Under the pieces are notes generated by a model, which worked only from the letters and a program-made list of their open reading frames with translations, made no database searches and was not told the origin of the DNA. Made by a program: the position numbers and the translations under genes. Of a stretch of DNA of 64,000 nt, positions 19,084 to 28,076 are shown piece after piece. The stretch's first letter is position 1. Every line of letters starts with the position of its first letter. Origin of the DNA: Ancylobacter koreensis (lineage in GTDB: Bacteria; Pseudomonadota; Alphaproteobacteria; Rhizobiales; Xanthobacteraceae); NCBI RefSeq assembly GCF_023016525.1, contig NZ_JALKCG010000001.1, positions 558,001-622,000 on the forward strand. Direction: 5' to 3'.

Positions 19084-21456
19084 ATGCCGAAAAACACGCC
19101 GCCCCGCAAGGATCACAACCGCGTCCCGCGCGCGCCCCGCAGCCTCGAACCGGCGGAGCCGCGCGAGGCCGAGCGCGTCGCCAAGGTCGTCGCCCGCGCC
19201 GGGCTCGGCTCGCGCCGCGAGATCGAGGAATGGATTCTCGCCGGGCGCGTCGCGGTGAATGGCGAGGTGCTCGCCAGCCCCGCCCGCACCGTGACCGCCG
19301 AGGACGCGATCACCGTGGACGGCGTGCCGCTGCCCGACAGGGAGCGCACCCGGCTTTTCCTCTACCACAAGCCCAAGGGCGTGGTGACGACCAATTACGA
19401 TCCGGAAGGGCGCCCGACCCTGTTCGAGATCCTGCCCCCTGGCCTGCCGCGTCTCGTCTCGGTCGGCCGGCTCGACCTCACGACCGAGGGGCTGATCCTG
19501 CTCACCAATGATGGCGGGCTGTCGCGCGTGCTGGAGCTGCCGGAGACCGGCTGGCTGCGGCGCTACCGCGTGCGCGCCAAGGGCGAGATCACCCAGGACA
19601 AGCTCGACGCGCTGATCGGCGGCATCACCGTCGACGGCGTGCATTACGGGCCCATCGAGGCCAAGCTCGACCGCGTGCAGGGCGCCAATTCCTGGCTGAC
19701 GCTGGCGCTGCGCGAGGGCAAGAACCGCGAAGTCCGCAATGTGCTGGGCAGCCTCGGCCTCGACGTGAACCGGCTGATCCGCCTCTCCTACGGGCCCTTC
19801 CAGCTCGGCGAGCTGCCGCAGGGCGAAGTCGAGGAAGTGAAGACCCGCGTGCTGGCCGACCAGCTCGGCGAGGCACTGTCCGCCGCCGCCGGCGCGGATT
19901 TCGAGGGTCCGCTGTTCAACCATGGCGAGGACGAGGCGCCGCACAAGCCCTCCAAGGCCCGCTATGCCAAGGCCGAGGGTGCCGAGGACCGCCACCGCCG
20001 CCGTCCCATCGACACCGAGCCCGGAGAGGGCCGCAGCATCAGCGCCGGCCTCGTCGCCGACCGCAAGGGCCGCAAGGTGCTGGTGCAGCGCGTGCGCTCC
20101 ACCGAAGCCGAGCCGGAGCCCGAGGCGCCGCGCGGGCGGCCCGCGCGTGGCGACGCCCGCGACGATGTGCGCGGCGGCGAGCGTACCTTCCGCAAACGGC
20201 CCGAGCGCGCCCTCGGCGTCGACAGTGAGGCCGGGTCCGATGAGAGGGTCCGCGAAGAGCGTCCCGCCCGGGCGCGTGCCGCCACCAGCCGCGACCGCAA
20301 GGCGGCAGGTCCGCGTCCGGCGCGCCCGCGCGTCGACGGGCCGCGCACCGAACGCGAGGGCGAGACGGCCGAGCGCCCCTTCCGTGCCCGCGAGGAGCGC
20401 CGTCCGATGGGGCGGGATTTCACCCGCGACGAGCGGCCCCGTCAGGAGCGTCCTCGCGACGACCGCCCCCGTGAGGAGCGCGGCGAGCGCCCGTTCCGCT
20501 CCAGCACCCCGCGCGGGGAACGCCCGGAACGTCCGTTCCGCGAACGTGCGCCACGTCCGGAAGGGGATCGTCCGTTCCGCGAGCGGGCGCCGCGCGTCGA
20601 AGGCGACCGTCCGTTCCGTGAGCGGGCGCCGCGTCCTGAAGGCGCGCGCCCCTATCGCGGCGAGGCGACCGACCGGCCCTATACCGGCCGGGTCAAGTCC
20701 GAGCAGTCGCGTCACCGCTCGCCCCGCCGCTTCGAGGAGGGCGAGGGCCGCGCCGGTTCGGATGAGCGGCCCGAGCGCGGCTTCCGCCCGCGCCGCGAGG
20801 GCGACGAGCGTCCCGCGCGTTCGGGCGGCGACCGTCCGTTCCGCGAGCGTGCGCCCCGTTCGGAGGGGGATCGTCCGTTCCGCGAACGTGCGCCCCGGCC
20901 CGAGGGTGACCGCCCCTTCCGTGAGCGCGCGCCCCGTCCCGAGGGCGATCGTCCGTTCCGGCAGGAGCGCGGCCCGCGCGAGGATCGTCCGCGCTCCGAC
21001 CGGCCGTTCCGGGAACGTGCCCCGCGTCCCGAGGGCGAGGGCTCGTTCCGCTCCCGTGACGACCGCGGTCCGCGGCCGGATCGCGCCCCTCGCGAAGATC
21101 GGGCGCCGCGCGGCGAGAGGCCATTCCGCGACAAGCCTTTCCGTGAGAGGTCCGGCGCTCCCGAGCGCAAGGGCGCCGAGCGTCCGCGCCGCCCGGAAGG
21201 CGCAGGCAAGACGTATGGCAACAAGAACTTCGGCGACAAGCGCGCCGGCGGCGGGGGTTTCGGCCGCCCTTCCGGCGACAGGCCGGGCGGCGATCGTCCC
21301 TCGGGTGGCAAACCGTTCGGCGCCAAGCCGGGCGGGCGTGCTGGCAAACCCGGTGGTGGCAAACCCGGTGGTGGCAAGCCTTTCGGTGGCAGGCCGGGCG
21401 GAAAGCCCTCGGGCGGCAAGCCCGGCGGGCGGCCGCCCCGCGCGCCGCGCGGCTGA
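19084..21456 (+). CDS. RluB/RsuA-family pseudouridine synthase with very long Arg-rich repeat tail
   Basis: Catalytic core, residues about 25-275: an S4 RNA-binding domain (ERVAKVVARAGLGSRREIEEWI), then the pseudouridine synthase fold with VGRLDLTTEGLILLTNDGG (catalytic Asp near residue 131) and LREGKNREVRNVLGSLGLDVNRLIRLSYGPF. This is the RluB class, which modifies 23S rRNA near U2605. Unusually, residues about 275-790 form a low-complexity tail: an Arg/Glu/Asp-rich stretch, seven near-identical RPFRERAPRPEGD units, then a Gly/Lys/Pro tail. Alphaproteobacterial RluB homologues often have basic tails, but this one doubles the protein. It is probably disordered and RNA-binding, in the manner of RGG/RPF tails; that is inference. 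rsmD follows after 13 bases. Confidence 0.92.
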   Translation: MPKNTPPRKDHNRVPRAPRSLEPAEPREAERVAKVVARAGLGSRREIEEWILAGRVAVNGEVLASPARTVTAEDAITVDGVPLPDRERTRLFLYHKPKGVVTTNYDPEGRPTLFEILPPGLPRLVSVGRLDLTTEGLILLTNDGGLSRVLELPETGWLRRYRVRAKGEITQDKLDALIGGITVDGVHYGPIEAKLDRVQGANSWLTLALREGKNREVRNVLGSLGLDVNRLIRLSYGPFQLGELPQGEVEEVKTRVLADQLGEALSAAAGADFEGPLFNHGEDEAPHKPSKARYAKAEGAEDRHRRRPIDTEPGEGRSISAGLVADRKGRKVLVQRVRSTEAEPEPEAPRGRPARGDARDDVRGGERTFRKRPERALGVDSEAGSDERVREERPARARAATSRDRKAAGPRPARPRVDGPRTEREGETAERPFRAREERRPMGRDFTRDERPRQERPRDDRPREERGERPFRSSTPRGERPERPFRERAPRPEGDRPFRERAPRVEGDRPFRERAPRPEGARPYRGEATDRPYTGRVKSEQSRHRSPRRFEEGEGRAGSDERPERGFRPRREGDERPARSGGDRPFRERAPRSEGDRPFRERAPRPEGDRPFRERAPRPEGDRPFRQERGPREDRPRSDRPFRERAPRPEGEGSFRSRDDRGPRPDRAPREDRAPRGERPFRDKPFRERSGAPERKGAERPRRPEGAGKTYGNKNFGDKRAGGGGFGRPSGDRPGGDRPSGGKPFGAKPGGRAGKPGGGKPGGGKPFGGRPGGKPSGGKPGGRPPRAPRG
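20530..21036 (+). repeat. In-frame tandem repeats coding RPFRERAPRPEGD units
   Basis: Thirty-nine-base units coding variants of RPFRERAPR-x-EGD occur three in a row at about 20530-20646. Three more plus a diverged fourth (RPFRQERGPRED) are at about 20832-20985, and one at about 21001-21036. Codons vary between units (CGT/CGC, GAA/GAG), so the protein repeat has been kept while the DNA has drifted. They are inside a gene and in frame, and are not a CRISPR array. Confidence 0.9.
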
Positions 21457-21469
21457 GGACGCCTGAGCG

Positions 21470-22027
21470 ATGCGCATCGTCGGCGGGCGTTTCCGGGGGC
21501 GGGCGCTGCAGGGCCCTTCCTCCAGCGCCACGCGGCCGACCTCGGACCGGCTGCGCGAGGCGCTGTTCAACGTGCTCGCCCATGCCTATGGCGATGCCGC
21601 CGATGGTGCGCGCGTGCTCGACCTTTTCGCCGGCACCGGCGCGCTGGGGCTGGAGGCGCTCTCGCGCGGGGCGAAGTTCGCCGTCTTCGTCGAGGAGGCG
21701 CCCGAGCCGCGCGGGCTGATCCGCGCCAATGTCGAGGCGCTGGGCGTCGGCGGCATCACCCGCATCTTCCGCCGCGACGCGACCAAGCTGGGCGCCGCGC
21801 TGGCCAGCGATTCCTTCGATCTCGTCTTCTGCGACCCGCCCTATGGCCGGGGCCTCGCCGAGAAGGCGCTCACGAGTGCGCGCGAGGGCAACTGGCTGGC
21901 GCCGGCGGCTCTGGTCGTGGTGGAGGAATCGGTCGAGGCCGCCTTCGCCGCGCCGGAGGGCTTCGAGGAGCTGGAGCGCCGCCGCTACGACGCCAGCGAG
22001 ATCGTCATAATGCGTGGGCCGAGCTGA
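21470..22027 (+). CDS. rsmD: 16S rRNA (guanine(966)-N2)-methyltransferase RsmD
   Basis: 185-residue SAM-dependent methylase for G966 of 16S rRNA. It begins [16 protein letters not shown] and continues with [19 protein letters not shown], as in RsmD. The SAM loop is [21 protein letters not shown] and the catalytic motif is [18 protein letters not shown]. It starts 13 bases after the pseudouridine synthase gene and both modify rRNA, so they are very likely one transcript. It converges on an alpha/beta hydrolase gene. Confidence 0.96.
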   Translation: MRIVGGRFRGRALQGPSSSATRPTSDRLREALFNVLAHAYGDAADGARVLDLFAGTGALGLEALSRGAKFAVFVEEAPEPRGLIRANVEALGVGGITRIFRRDATKLGAALASDSFDLVFCDPPYGRGLAEKALTSAREGNWLAPAALVVVEESVEAAFAAPEGFEELERRRYDASEIVIMRGPS

Positions 22028-22058
22028 CGTTCGCCGGGCGACGCCGGTGCCGGGAGCG

Positions 22059-22862
22059 TCACCCCACTTCTTCCACCGCCGCGAGAATGCGCTCTATGTC
22101 CTCCGGGCGGGAGAGCCGGTGATCGCCGTCCTTGATGAGGGTGAGCACCACATCGTCCTCGGCGAGGCAGGTGACGAGGCGCAGCGCCTGCTGCCACGGC
22201 ACGTCGGGGTCGGCGACGCCCTGCAGGATGCGCACGCGGCAACCCACCGCGAAAGGCGCGCCGAGCACGAGATTGCGCCGCCCGTCCTCGATCAACGCGC
22301 GGGTGATCGGCTGGCCGGGGCCGTATTGCGAGGGGCGCACCCAGCGCCCGTCATGCAGTATGGCGGCGCGCACGTCGTCCGGCATCGCCTTCCACATCAG
22401 CTCTTCGGTGAAGTCCGGCGCCGGGGCGATCAGCACCAGCGCCGCCAGCCGGGCACTTTCGCCGCGTGCCGCCAGCGCGCGGGCGACGAGCAGCGCGATC
22501 CAGCCGCCCATGGACGAGCCGACGACGATCTGCGGGCCCTGCGTCTCGCGGTCGAACACGGCGAGCGCATCCTCGGCCCAGCGCGAGATGGTGCCCTCCT
22601 CGAAAGCGCCGGCCGATTCGCCGTGGCCGGAATAGTCGAAGCGCACGACCTGCCGCCCCGTGCGCGCGCCCCAGGCCGCAAGTTCCTCCGCCTTCGTGCC
22701 GCGCATGTCGGAGAGGAAGCCGCCGAACCAGATCACGCCCGGCTTCTCCCGCGTCGAGACGCCCGGCGTCACCCGTATTGCGATGGCGCGGTCGTCGTCG
22801 CCGACGGTGATGAAGCGGGGCTCGGGGGCGGCAGCGCGGGCGGGTTCGGCGATGTCGGTCAT
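22059..22862 (-). CDS. Alpha/beta hydrolase
   Basis: 267-residue hydrolase. It has [20 protein letters not shown], then [11 protein letters not shown], and the nucleophile elbow [19 protein letters not shown] with Ser in GSSMG. A late [18 protein letters not shown] supplies the catalytic His, and [16 protein letters not shown] sequence holds the acidic residue. This pattern matches cytosolic palmitoyl-protein-thioesterase/depalmitoylase-like hydrolases (ABHD10 type) often found in alphaproteobacteria. The substrate is unknown. It is divergent from infC with a 288-base gap that contains no other gene I can support; the infC leader and ribosome-binding site lie there. Confidence 0.87.
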   Translation of the reverse strand: MTDIAEPARAAAPEPRFITVGDDDRAIAIRVTPGVSTREKPGVIWFGGFLSDMRGTKAEELAAWGARTGRQVVRFDYSGHGESAGAFEEGTISRWAEDALAVFDRETQGPQIVVGSSMGGWIALLVARALAARGESARLAALVLIAPAPDFTEELMWKAMPDDVRAAILHDGRWVRPSQYGPGQPITRALIEDGRRNLVLGAPFAVGCRVRILQGVADPDVPWQQALRLVTCLAEDDVVLTLIKDGDHRLSRPEDIERILAAVEEVG

Positions 22863-23150
22863 GCGTGCGGCTCCCTCTTGTCGCGGCCGCCGGCTTGCGA
22901 TTCGGAGGCCGGCGCGCCATCTGGATTACAGGCGGCGCTCGCGCGCGAACAGGGCGAAGCGCCGCCTGCGGCGGACATGGACGCAACCGAATTCGGGAAT
23001 TGCGCCGCTTCGTCGCGCCGCGCCGTTGACTTCTGGCGGGTTTGTCACGATCTTCTGCGACCGTTTTACGCGCGCGGAAAACAGCCGGCCGGCGACCCTT
23101 CGAGGCGCGGTGAAACGCCTATTTCTGAAATGGCAGAGGAGAAGACCGCC

Positions 23151-23687
23151 ATTCGCCGCCCCATGAGACCCGTCGCGCCGGAGAAGGAAGGCCCGCGCGT
23201 CAACGAAGACATCCGTATCCGCGAGGTGCAGCTCATCGACCAGGATGGGCAGAATCTCGGTGTCGTGCCGACGCGCGACGCCATTCTGCGCGCGCAGGAA
23301 GCGGGCCTCGATCTCGTCGAGATCGCCCCCAATTCCGTGCCGCCGGTCTGCAAGATCCTCGATTATGGCCGCTTCAAGTACCAGAACCAGAAGAAGGCCA
23401 ACGAGGCGCGCAAGAAGCAGCACATCGTCGAGATCAAGGAAATCAAGCTGCGCCCCGGCATCGACACCCATGATTACGAGGTGAAGATGAAGGCGATCCA
23501 TCGCTTCTTCGAGGAAGGCGACAAGGTGAAGATCACCCTGCGCTTCCGCGGCCGCGAGATGGCGCATCAGGAGCTTGGCTACAAGCTGCTGAACAAGGTC
23601 AAGGAAGAGCTGGCGCCCATCGCCAAGGTCGAGGCCGAGCCCTCGCTTGAAGGTCGCCAGATGATCATGGTGCTGGCGCCGCGCTGA
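23151..23687 (+). CDS. infC: Translation initiation factor IF-3 (likely ATT start codon)
   Basis: Prevents early 50S joining and checks the initiator codon. The 178-residue core is unmistakable: [66 protein letters not shown] and [12 protein letters not shown] place the start at ATT 23151, reading I/M-RRPM. Alphaproteobacterial IF-3 proteins characteristically begin MRRPF, and a strong GAGGAG site (23136-23141) lies 9 bases upstream. An in-frame ATG at 23130 lies upstream of that site and has a poorer context; an ATG at 23163 would cut the conserved N-terminus. Rare AUU starts on infC are the known basis of IF-3 autoregulation in E. coli. Confidence 0.93.
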   Translation: MRRPMRPVAPEKEGPRVNEDIRIREVQLIDQDGQNLGVVPTRDAILRAQEAGLDLVEIAPNSVPPVCKILDYGRFKYQNQKKANEARKKQHIVEIKEIKLRPGIDTHDYEVKMKAIHRFFEEGDKVKITLRFRGREMAHQELGYKLLNKVKEELAPIAKVEAEPSLEGRQMIMVLAPR

Positions 23688-23690
23688 GAA

Positions 23691-23714
23691 AACCGCCGCC
23701 CTATGGCGGCGGTT
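23691..23714 (+). terminator. Hairpin after infC
   Basis: A perfect 10-bp stem (AACCGCCGCC / GGCGGCGGTT) with a 4-base loop begins 4 bases after the infC stop. It is preceded by A residues but followed by only two T's, so termination may be partial. The remaining roughly 170 bases up to the next gene contain no gene I can support. Confidence 0.5.
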
Positions 23715-23886
23715 CCGCTCGCCCATCCATGCCGTGGCCATCAATCGTGGGTGCTGTGCATCCCGTATGATCCCGGTACGGCCCCGACGCTGGGGATCGT
23801 CGCGATCGTGGCATGTTGCTCCATCCATCATTGCACTCGACCCGGCGCCGAGATAGCTTTTCGCGGTACACGCGGAAGCTGCGGAT

Positions 23887-24672
23887 ATGGGTTGCCGACT
23901 GCGGACTCTTTCTGGTCTTGCCGTGGCCCTGGCAGTTGCCACTGCCGGGTCGGTCTCCGTCCCAGCGCCTGCACGAGCGGATTTTTTCGTCGTCCCTCCC
24001 AACAGGACCGCGACGAAGATCATCCTCTACTCGCGCGCCCTGAACGGCTTCCGGAAGGCCGTCGAGAGCGTGCAGAAGGCCTATGCCTCGAAAGCTTCCC
24101 TGAGCACCGAGATCGCGCAGGCACGGACTGAGTTCTGGAGCCGCGTCGGGGAGCCGGACGGCTATGAGGAGCGCTACGCGGAATATCTGCGGCTGCTGCT
24201 GGCGAAAGACTATGTCTATATGGCAGCAGGCTTTCCCGAAGGGCCCAATTCTCAGCGTGGACAGATTTTCGCGCGCTTCGGCGGCGATGTGGATGGCGGG
24301 ATTCCAAAGGAAGCCTCGGTAGCGTTCGACGGGTGGATCTCGGCCATCCGCCAGCTTCACCGCCGCGTCGAAGGCCAATTGCTGGTGCTCAGTCCGAGCC
24401 AATTGCTCGATACCCTCGCCAATCCCGAAGTCGTTGCTGCGTATCGCCGTTACCAGACGCTCCGCGACCGCGCGGAGTACGACCGGGCGGGGTATCTGGC
24501 CTATTTCGACGCAAGGGCCGCGGATGCGATCCCCGAAGAGAATGCGCGGCAGGATGTCGTGGTGACATTGCTGAAGGGAAGCGATCCGGAGGATAAGCGG
24601 CGATGGTATAGATACACGCAGGTTCCGGAAATGTTCGTGCCGGATGTGACGGCCGACATGGCGTACTCCTGA
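23887..24672 (+). CDS. Predicted secreted protein of unknown function
   Basis: 261 residues from the ATG at 23887. A Sec-type signal peptide is visible: basic MGCRLR, hydrophobic LSGLAVALAVATAGSVSVPA, probable cleavage after ARA near residue 31. The mature part begins DFFVVPPNRTATKIILYSRAL and is mostly helical and charged, with no cysteine, lipobox or catalytic motif that I recognise. The coding region is visibly less GC-rich than its neighbours, with many A/T third positions (gaa, agt, att, cga). That may indicate acquired or relaxed DNA. It stands alone between infC and folC. No function is assigned. Confidence 0.7.
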   Translation: MGCRLRTLSGLAVALAVATAGSVSVPAPARADFFVVPPNRTATKIILYSRALNGFRKAVESVQKAYASKASLSTEIAQARTEFWSRVGEPDGYEERYAEYLRLLLAKDYVYMAAGFPEGPNSQRGQIFARFGGDVDGGIPKEASVAFDGWISAIRQLHRRVEGQLLVLSPSQLLDTLANPEVVAAYRRYQTLRDRAEYDRAGYLAYFDARAADAIPEENARQDVVVTLLKGSDPEDKRRWYRYTQVPEMFVPDVTADMAYS

Positions 24673-24752
24673 TGGTCGATACCGGCCCCGCCCAGCCCGT
24701 CGGGGCGGCCACGGCCACGCCCGGCGAGCCCAAGATCAGGTTTTGACGGGGC

Positions 24753-26102
24753 CTATTCCGGCAGGCTGCCATTCTCCGCCAGCACGGCGCCGGCAAGATA
24801 GAGCGAGCCGGCGATCAGCACGCGCGGCGGCGGATCGACCGGAAAGGCGGAGAGCCCGTCCAGCGCCGCCGGCACGTCCGGCGCGGTCGAGGCGTCGAGG
24901 CCGTAGGCGCGCGCGATCGCCGCCAGCGCCTCGGGGGCCGCCCCCTTGTGCTCGCCCGGCACCGGCACCGCGATCAGTTCGCGGGCGAGGCCGGCAAACG
25001 GCGTCAGGAAGGCGTCCGCGTCCTTGTTGCCCAGCATGCCGACGATCAGCACCAGCGGGCGCGACACACGATCCTCCAGATCGGCCAGCGCGGCGGCGAT
25101 CGCCTGCCCGCCGGCGGCGTTGTGCCCGCCGTCGAGCCAGACGTCGACGCCTTCCGGCGCGCGCGCGACGAGCGGGCCGGGTCCCAGGCGCTGCAGCCGC
25201 GCCGGCCACTGCGCCGCCCGCATGCCCTCTTCGAAGGCGGCGGCCGGCAGGCCGAGATCGGCCACCCGCAGCGCCTCTATGGCGAGGCCGGCATTGCCGA
25301 TCTGGTGCGGGCCGACGAGGCGCGGGCGCGGCAGGTCCATGAGCCCGGCCTCGTCGGAGACGACGAGCCGCCCGCCCTCCTCGTAAGCCTGGTACTGCTC
25401 GCCCATGATGGAGAGCGGCGCGCCGAGCCGGGCGGCCAGCCGCTCGATCACGGCCAGCGCCTCGCGCGGCTGCCGGCCGAGCACGGCGGGCACGCCGCGC
25501 TTGAGGATGCCGGCCTTCTCGCCGGCGATTTCCGCCACCGTTTCGCCGAGGAAATCGACATGGTCGATGGAGACCGGCGTGATGACGCTGACGAGCGGCT
25601 TCTCGACCACATTGGTGGCGTCGAGCCGGCCGCCGAGGCCCACTTCCAGCAGCAATATGTCGGCCGGCACTTCCGAGAATAGCAGCAGCGCGGCGGCGGT
25701 GGTGATCTCGAAGAAGGTGATCGGCTCGCCGCCATTGGCCTCTTCGGCCCGCGCCAGCGCGTCGGTCAGGCGCGCGTCGTCGACCAGCGTGCCGGCGAGA
25801 CGGATGCGCTCGTTGAAGCGCACCAGATGGGGCGAGGTGTAGACATGCACGCGGCGTCCGGCGGCTTCCAGCACCGCGCGCATGAAGGCGACGGTGGAGC
25901 CCTTGCCGTTGGTGCCGGCGACATGGATCACCGGCGGCAGGCGGCGCTCGGGATGGCCGAGCCGCTCCAGCAGCCGCCACATGCGCTCCAGCGACAGGTC
26001 GATCAGCTTCGGGTGCAGCGCGAGCAGGCGGTCGAAAATGTCGTCGACCGGCCGCCGGTTCTCCCCGGCAGGGTCGGAGCCGGCCGCAGGCAAAGCGGAC
26101 AT
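24753..26102 (-). CDS. folC: Bifunctional folylpolyglutamate/dihydrofolate synthase
   Basis: Adds glutamate to dihydropteroate and polyglutamate tails to folates. From the ATG at 26102 (TGAGG site upstream) it has 449 residues; a GTG at 26114 would add four residues. Mur-ligase-like features are the P-loop HVAGTNGKGSTVAFMRAVL, YTSPHLVRFNERI, EVGLGGRLDATN and the ligase motif VWLDGGHNAAG. It follows accD by 22 bases on the same strand, the accD-folC order common in proteobacteria. It is convergent with the unknown secreted protein. Confidence 0.96.
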   Translation of the reverse strand: MSALPAAGSDPAGENRRPVDDIFDRLLALHPKLIDLSLERMWRLLERLGHPERRLPPVIHVAGTNGKGSTVAFMRAVLEAAGRRVHVYTSPHLVRFNERIRLAGTLVDDARLTDALARAEEANGGEPITFFEITTAAALLLFSEVPADILLLEVGLGGRLDATNVVEKPLVSVITPVSIDHVDFLGETVAEIAGEKAGILKRGVPAVLGRQPREALAVIERLAARLGAPLSIMGEQYQAYEEGGRLVVSDEAGLMDLPRPRLVGPHQIGNAGLAIEALRVADLGLPAAAFEEGMRAAQWPARLQRLGPGPLVARAPEGVDVWLDGGHNAAGGQAIAAALADLEDRVSRPLVLIVGMLGNKDADAFLTPFAGLARELIAVPVPGEHKGAAPEALAAIARAYGLDASTAPDVPAALDGLSAFPVDPPPRVLIAGSLYLAGAVLAENGSLPE

Positions 26103-26124
26103 GGCGGGCCTCACAGGAAGAGGG

Positions 26125-27060
26125 TCAGGCGGTGGCCGGCGCCGGCAGCGCCGCCGTCTCGGCGACGGGCTCGGCCGGGGCCTTGCCGTTGCCCTCCGCC
26201 CGCGCGGCGGCCGGGGCGCGCATCATCAGGCGGGACAGGCGCGCCAGCGTCGGGCGCATCTCGTGGCGGTGCACGACGAGGTCGATCATGCCGTGGTCGC
26301 GCAGATATTCGGCGCGCTGGAAACCCTCGGGCAGCTTCTCGCGGATGGTCTGCTCGATGACGCGCGGGCCGGCAAAGCCGATCAGCGCACCCGGCTCGGC
26401 GATCTGGATGTCGCCCAGCATGGCGTAGGAGGCGGTGACGCCGCCGGTGGTGGGGTTGGTCAGCACCACGATGTAGGGCAGTCGCGCCTCGCGCAGTTCC
26501 TGGATGGCGCAGGTTGTGCGCGGCATCTGCATGAGGGAGAGGATGCCCTCCTGCATGCGCGCGCCGCCCGAGCCGGCGAACATGATGAAGGGGGTGCCGC
26601 GCGAGGCGGCGGTCTCAAGGCCGGTGACGATGGCCTCGCCCGCCGCCATGCCGAGCGAGCCGCCCATGAAGCCGAAATCCTGCACGGCGACGGTGACGGG
26701 CAGGCCTTCCAGCTTGCCGTAGCCGACCTTCACCGCGTCCTGCGCGCCGGTCTTGGCGCGGGCGTCGCGCAGGCGGTCGGCGTAGCGCTTCTCGTCGCGG
26801 AACTTCAGCGGATCGGCCGGCACCGCCGGCAGCGCCACGTCGTACCATTTGCCGCCGTCGAACACCGAGCGCAGGCGCTCGGTCGGGTCCATGCGCATAT
26901 GATAGCCGGAGCCCGGAATGACGTGGAGATTGGCCTCCAGGTCCTTGTGGAACACGAGCTGTCCGGTCTCGGGGCACTTCACCCAGAGATTCTCAGGCAC
27001 TTCCCGACGGTTCAGGAAGGAATTGAGCTTCGGGCGGACGACGTTCGAGATCCAGTTCAA
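26125..27060 (-). CDS. accD: Acetyl-CoA carboxylase carboxyltransferase subunit beta (TTG start)
   Basis: Beta half of the carboxyltransferase that makes malonyl-CoA for fatty acid synthesis. The family N-terminus [10 protein letters not shown] fixes the start at a TTG (27060), 8 bases after GGAG; longer readings have no homology. 311 residues. The crotonase fold shows [29 protein letters not shown] and [19 protein letters not shown]. The usual four-Cys zinc ribbon is not intact: only the first Cys (VKCPETGQ) remains, while the later pair is replaced ([10 protein letters not shown]). I recall this as common in alphaproteobacterial AccD. The C-terminus is an Ala/Pro/Glu tail. Confidence 0.95.
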   Translation of the reverse strand: MNWISNVVRPKLNSFLNRREVPENLWVKCPETGQLVFHKDLEANLHVIPGSGYHMRMDPTERLRSVFDGGKWYDVALPAVPADPLKFRDEKRYADRLRDARAKTGAQDAVKVGYGKLEGLPVTVAVQDFGFMGGSLGMAAGEAIVTGLETAASRGTPFIMFAGSGGARMQEGILSLMQMPRTTCAIQELREARLPYIVVLTNPTTGGVTASYAMLGDIQIAEPGALIGFAGPRVIEQTIREKLPEGFQRAEYLRDHGMIDLVVHRHEMRPTLARLSRLMMRAPAAARAEGNGKAPAEPVAETAALPAPATA

Positions 27061-27168
27061 CGGCTCGGCTCCAGCATCAAGGCCAGCATTCTGGGTCCAC
27101 CGGTCGGTACCGGCGGCGGGCGGCTGTGCGGCCACCGGGCCTTCATCTAATGCGCCACGAGGGCAATG

Positions 27169-27199
27169 AAAAGGCAGGGACGCGATGAGCGGCCCTGCC
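27169..27199 (-). terminator. Intrinsic terminator of the trp operon
   Basis: On the minus strand a 7-bp GGCAGGG/CCCTGCC stem (27193-27199 with 27173-27179) is followed by TTTT (27172-27169). It lies between the trpA stop and accD, so trpFBA and accD-folC are probably separate transcripts. Confidence 0.6.
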
Positions 27200-27236
27200 C
27201 CCGGTCTTCCCCGGCCCCTGGCGAGGCTCCGGGGGG

Positions 27237-28076
27237 CTACTCGGCCGCCTGCCGGCGCACGCCGCGCACCGCTTCGGCGAGCGCGCCGACGAGGCCGGTG
27301 ACGGCAGGCACGGTGGCGGGCGTCGCGTGGCCCTCGGCGTCGAGCGTGCCGCGCAGCGCGTCGATCAATGCCGAGCCGACCACCACGCCGTCCGCGCCGG
27401 CGGCGATGGCGGCGGCCTGCTCGGGCGTCTTTACGCCGAAGCCGACCGCGACCGGCAGGCCGGTGTGGCGCTTGATGCGCGCCACCGCCTGCCCGACCGC
27501 CTGCGGATCGGCCGTCGCCGCGCCGGTGATGCCGGTGATCGAGACGTAGTAGACGAAGCCCGCCGTGTTCGCGAGCACGGCCGGCAGGCGCTTGTCGTCG
27601 GTCGTCGGCGTGGCGAGGCGGATGAAATCGAGCCCCGCCCGCAGCGCCGGCAGGCACAGCTCCTCGTCCTCTTCCGGCGGCAGGTCGACGACGATGAGGC
27701 CGTCGACGCCGGCCGTCAGCGCGTCGACGAGGAAGCGGTCGACGCCATAGATGTAGATCGGATTGTAATAGCCCATCAGAACGATGGGCGTCGTCGCGTC
27801 GCCTTCGCGGAAGGCGCGCACCATGGCGAGCGTCTTCTTCAGCGTCTGGCCGGCCTTGAGCGCGCGCAGGCCCGCCGCCTGGATCGCCGGGCCGTCGGCC
27901 ATCGGGTCGGTGAAGGGCACGCCGAGCTCGATCACGTCCGAGCCCGCCGCCGGCAGTGCCTTGAGCAAGCTGAGCGAGGTGTCGAAGTCCGGGTCGCCGG
28001 CGGTGATGAAGGTGACGAGGGCGGCGCGGCCCTGCGCGGCGCAGTCCCTGAAGCGGGCTTCCAGACGCGTGCTCAT
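27237..28076 (-). CDS. trpA: Tryptophan synthase alpha subunit
   Basis: Cleaves indole-glycerol phosphate to indole, which tunnels to TrpB. 279 residues. Catalytic Glu is in [20 protein letters not shown], the catalytic-loop Asp in [11 protein letters not shown], and the phosphate-binding region is [28 protein letters not shown]. It overlaps the trpB stop by four bases (ATGA), the final gene of trpF-trpB-trpA. A terminator lies about 40 bases downstream. Confidence 0.98.
   Translation of the reverse strand: MSTRLEARFRDCAAQGRAALVTFITAGDPDFDTSLSLLKALPAAGSDVIELGVPFTDPMADGPAIQAAGLRALKAGQTLKKTLAMVRAFREGDATTPIVLMGYYNPIYIYGVDRFLVDALTAGVDGLIVVDLPPEEDEELCLPALRAGLDFIRLATPTTDDKRLPAVLANTAGFVYYVSITGITGAATADPQAVGQAVARIKRHTGLPVAVGFGVKTPEQAAAIAAGADGVVVGSALIDALRGTLDAEGHATPATVPAVTGLVGALAEAVRGVRRQAAE

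Noticed and set aside
20530..21036. Regular repeats considered as a CRISPR array
   Set aside because: Units are in frame, vary at synonymous sites, encode a protein repeat, have no unique spacers and no cas genes nearby.
19075..21570. Long minus-strand frames opposite the pseudouridine synthase tail
   Set aside because: They mirror the repeat units of the real gene and have no ribosome-binding site or known domain.
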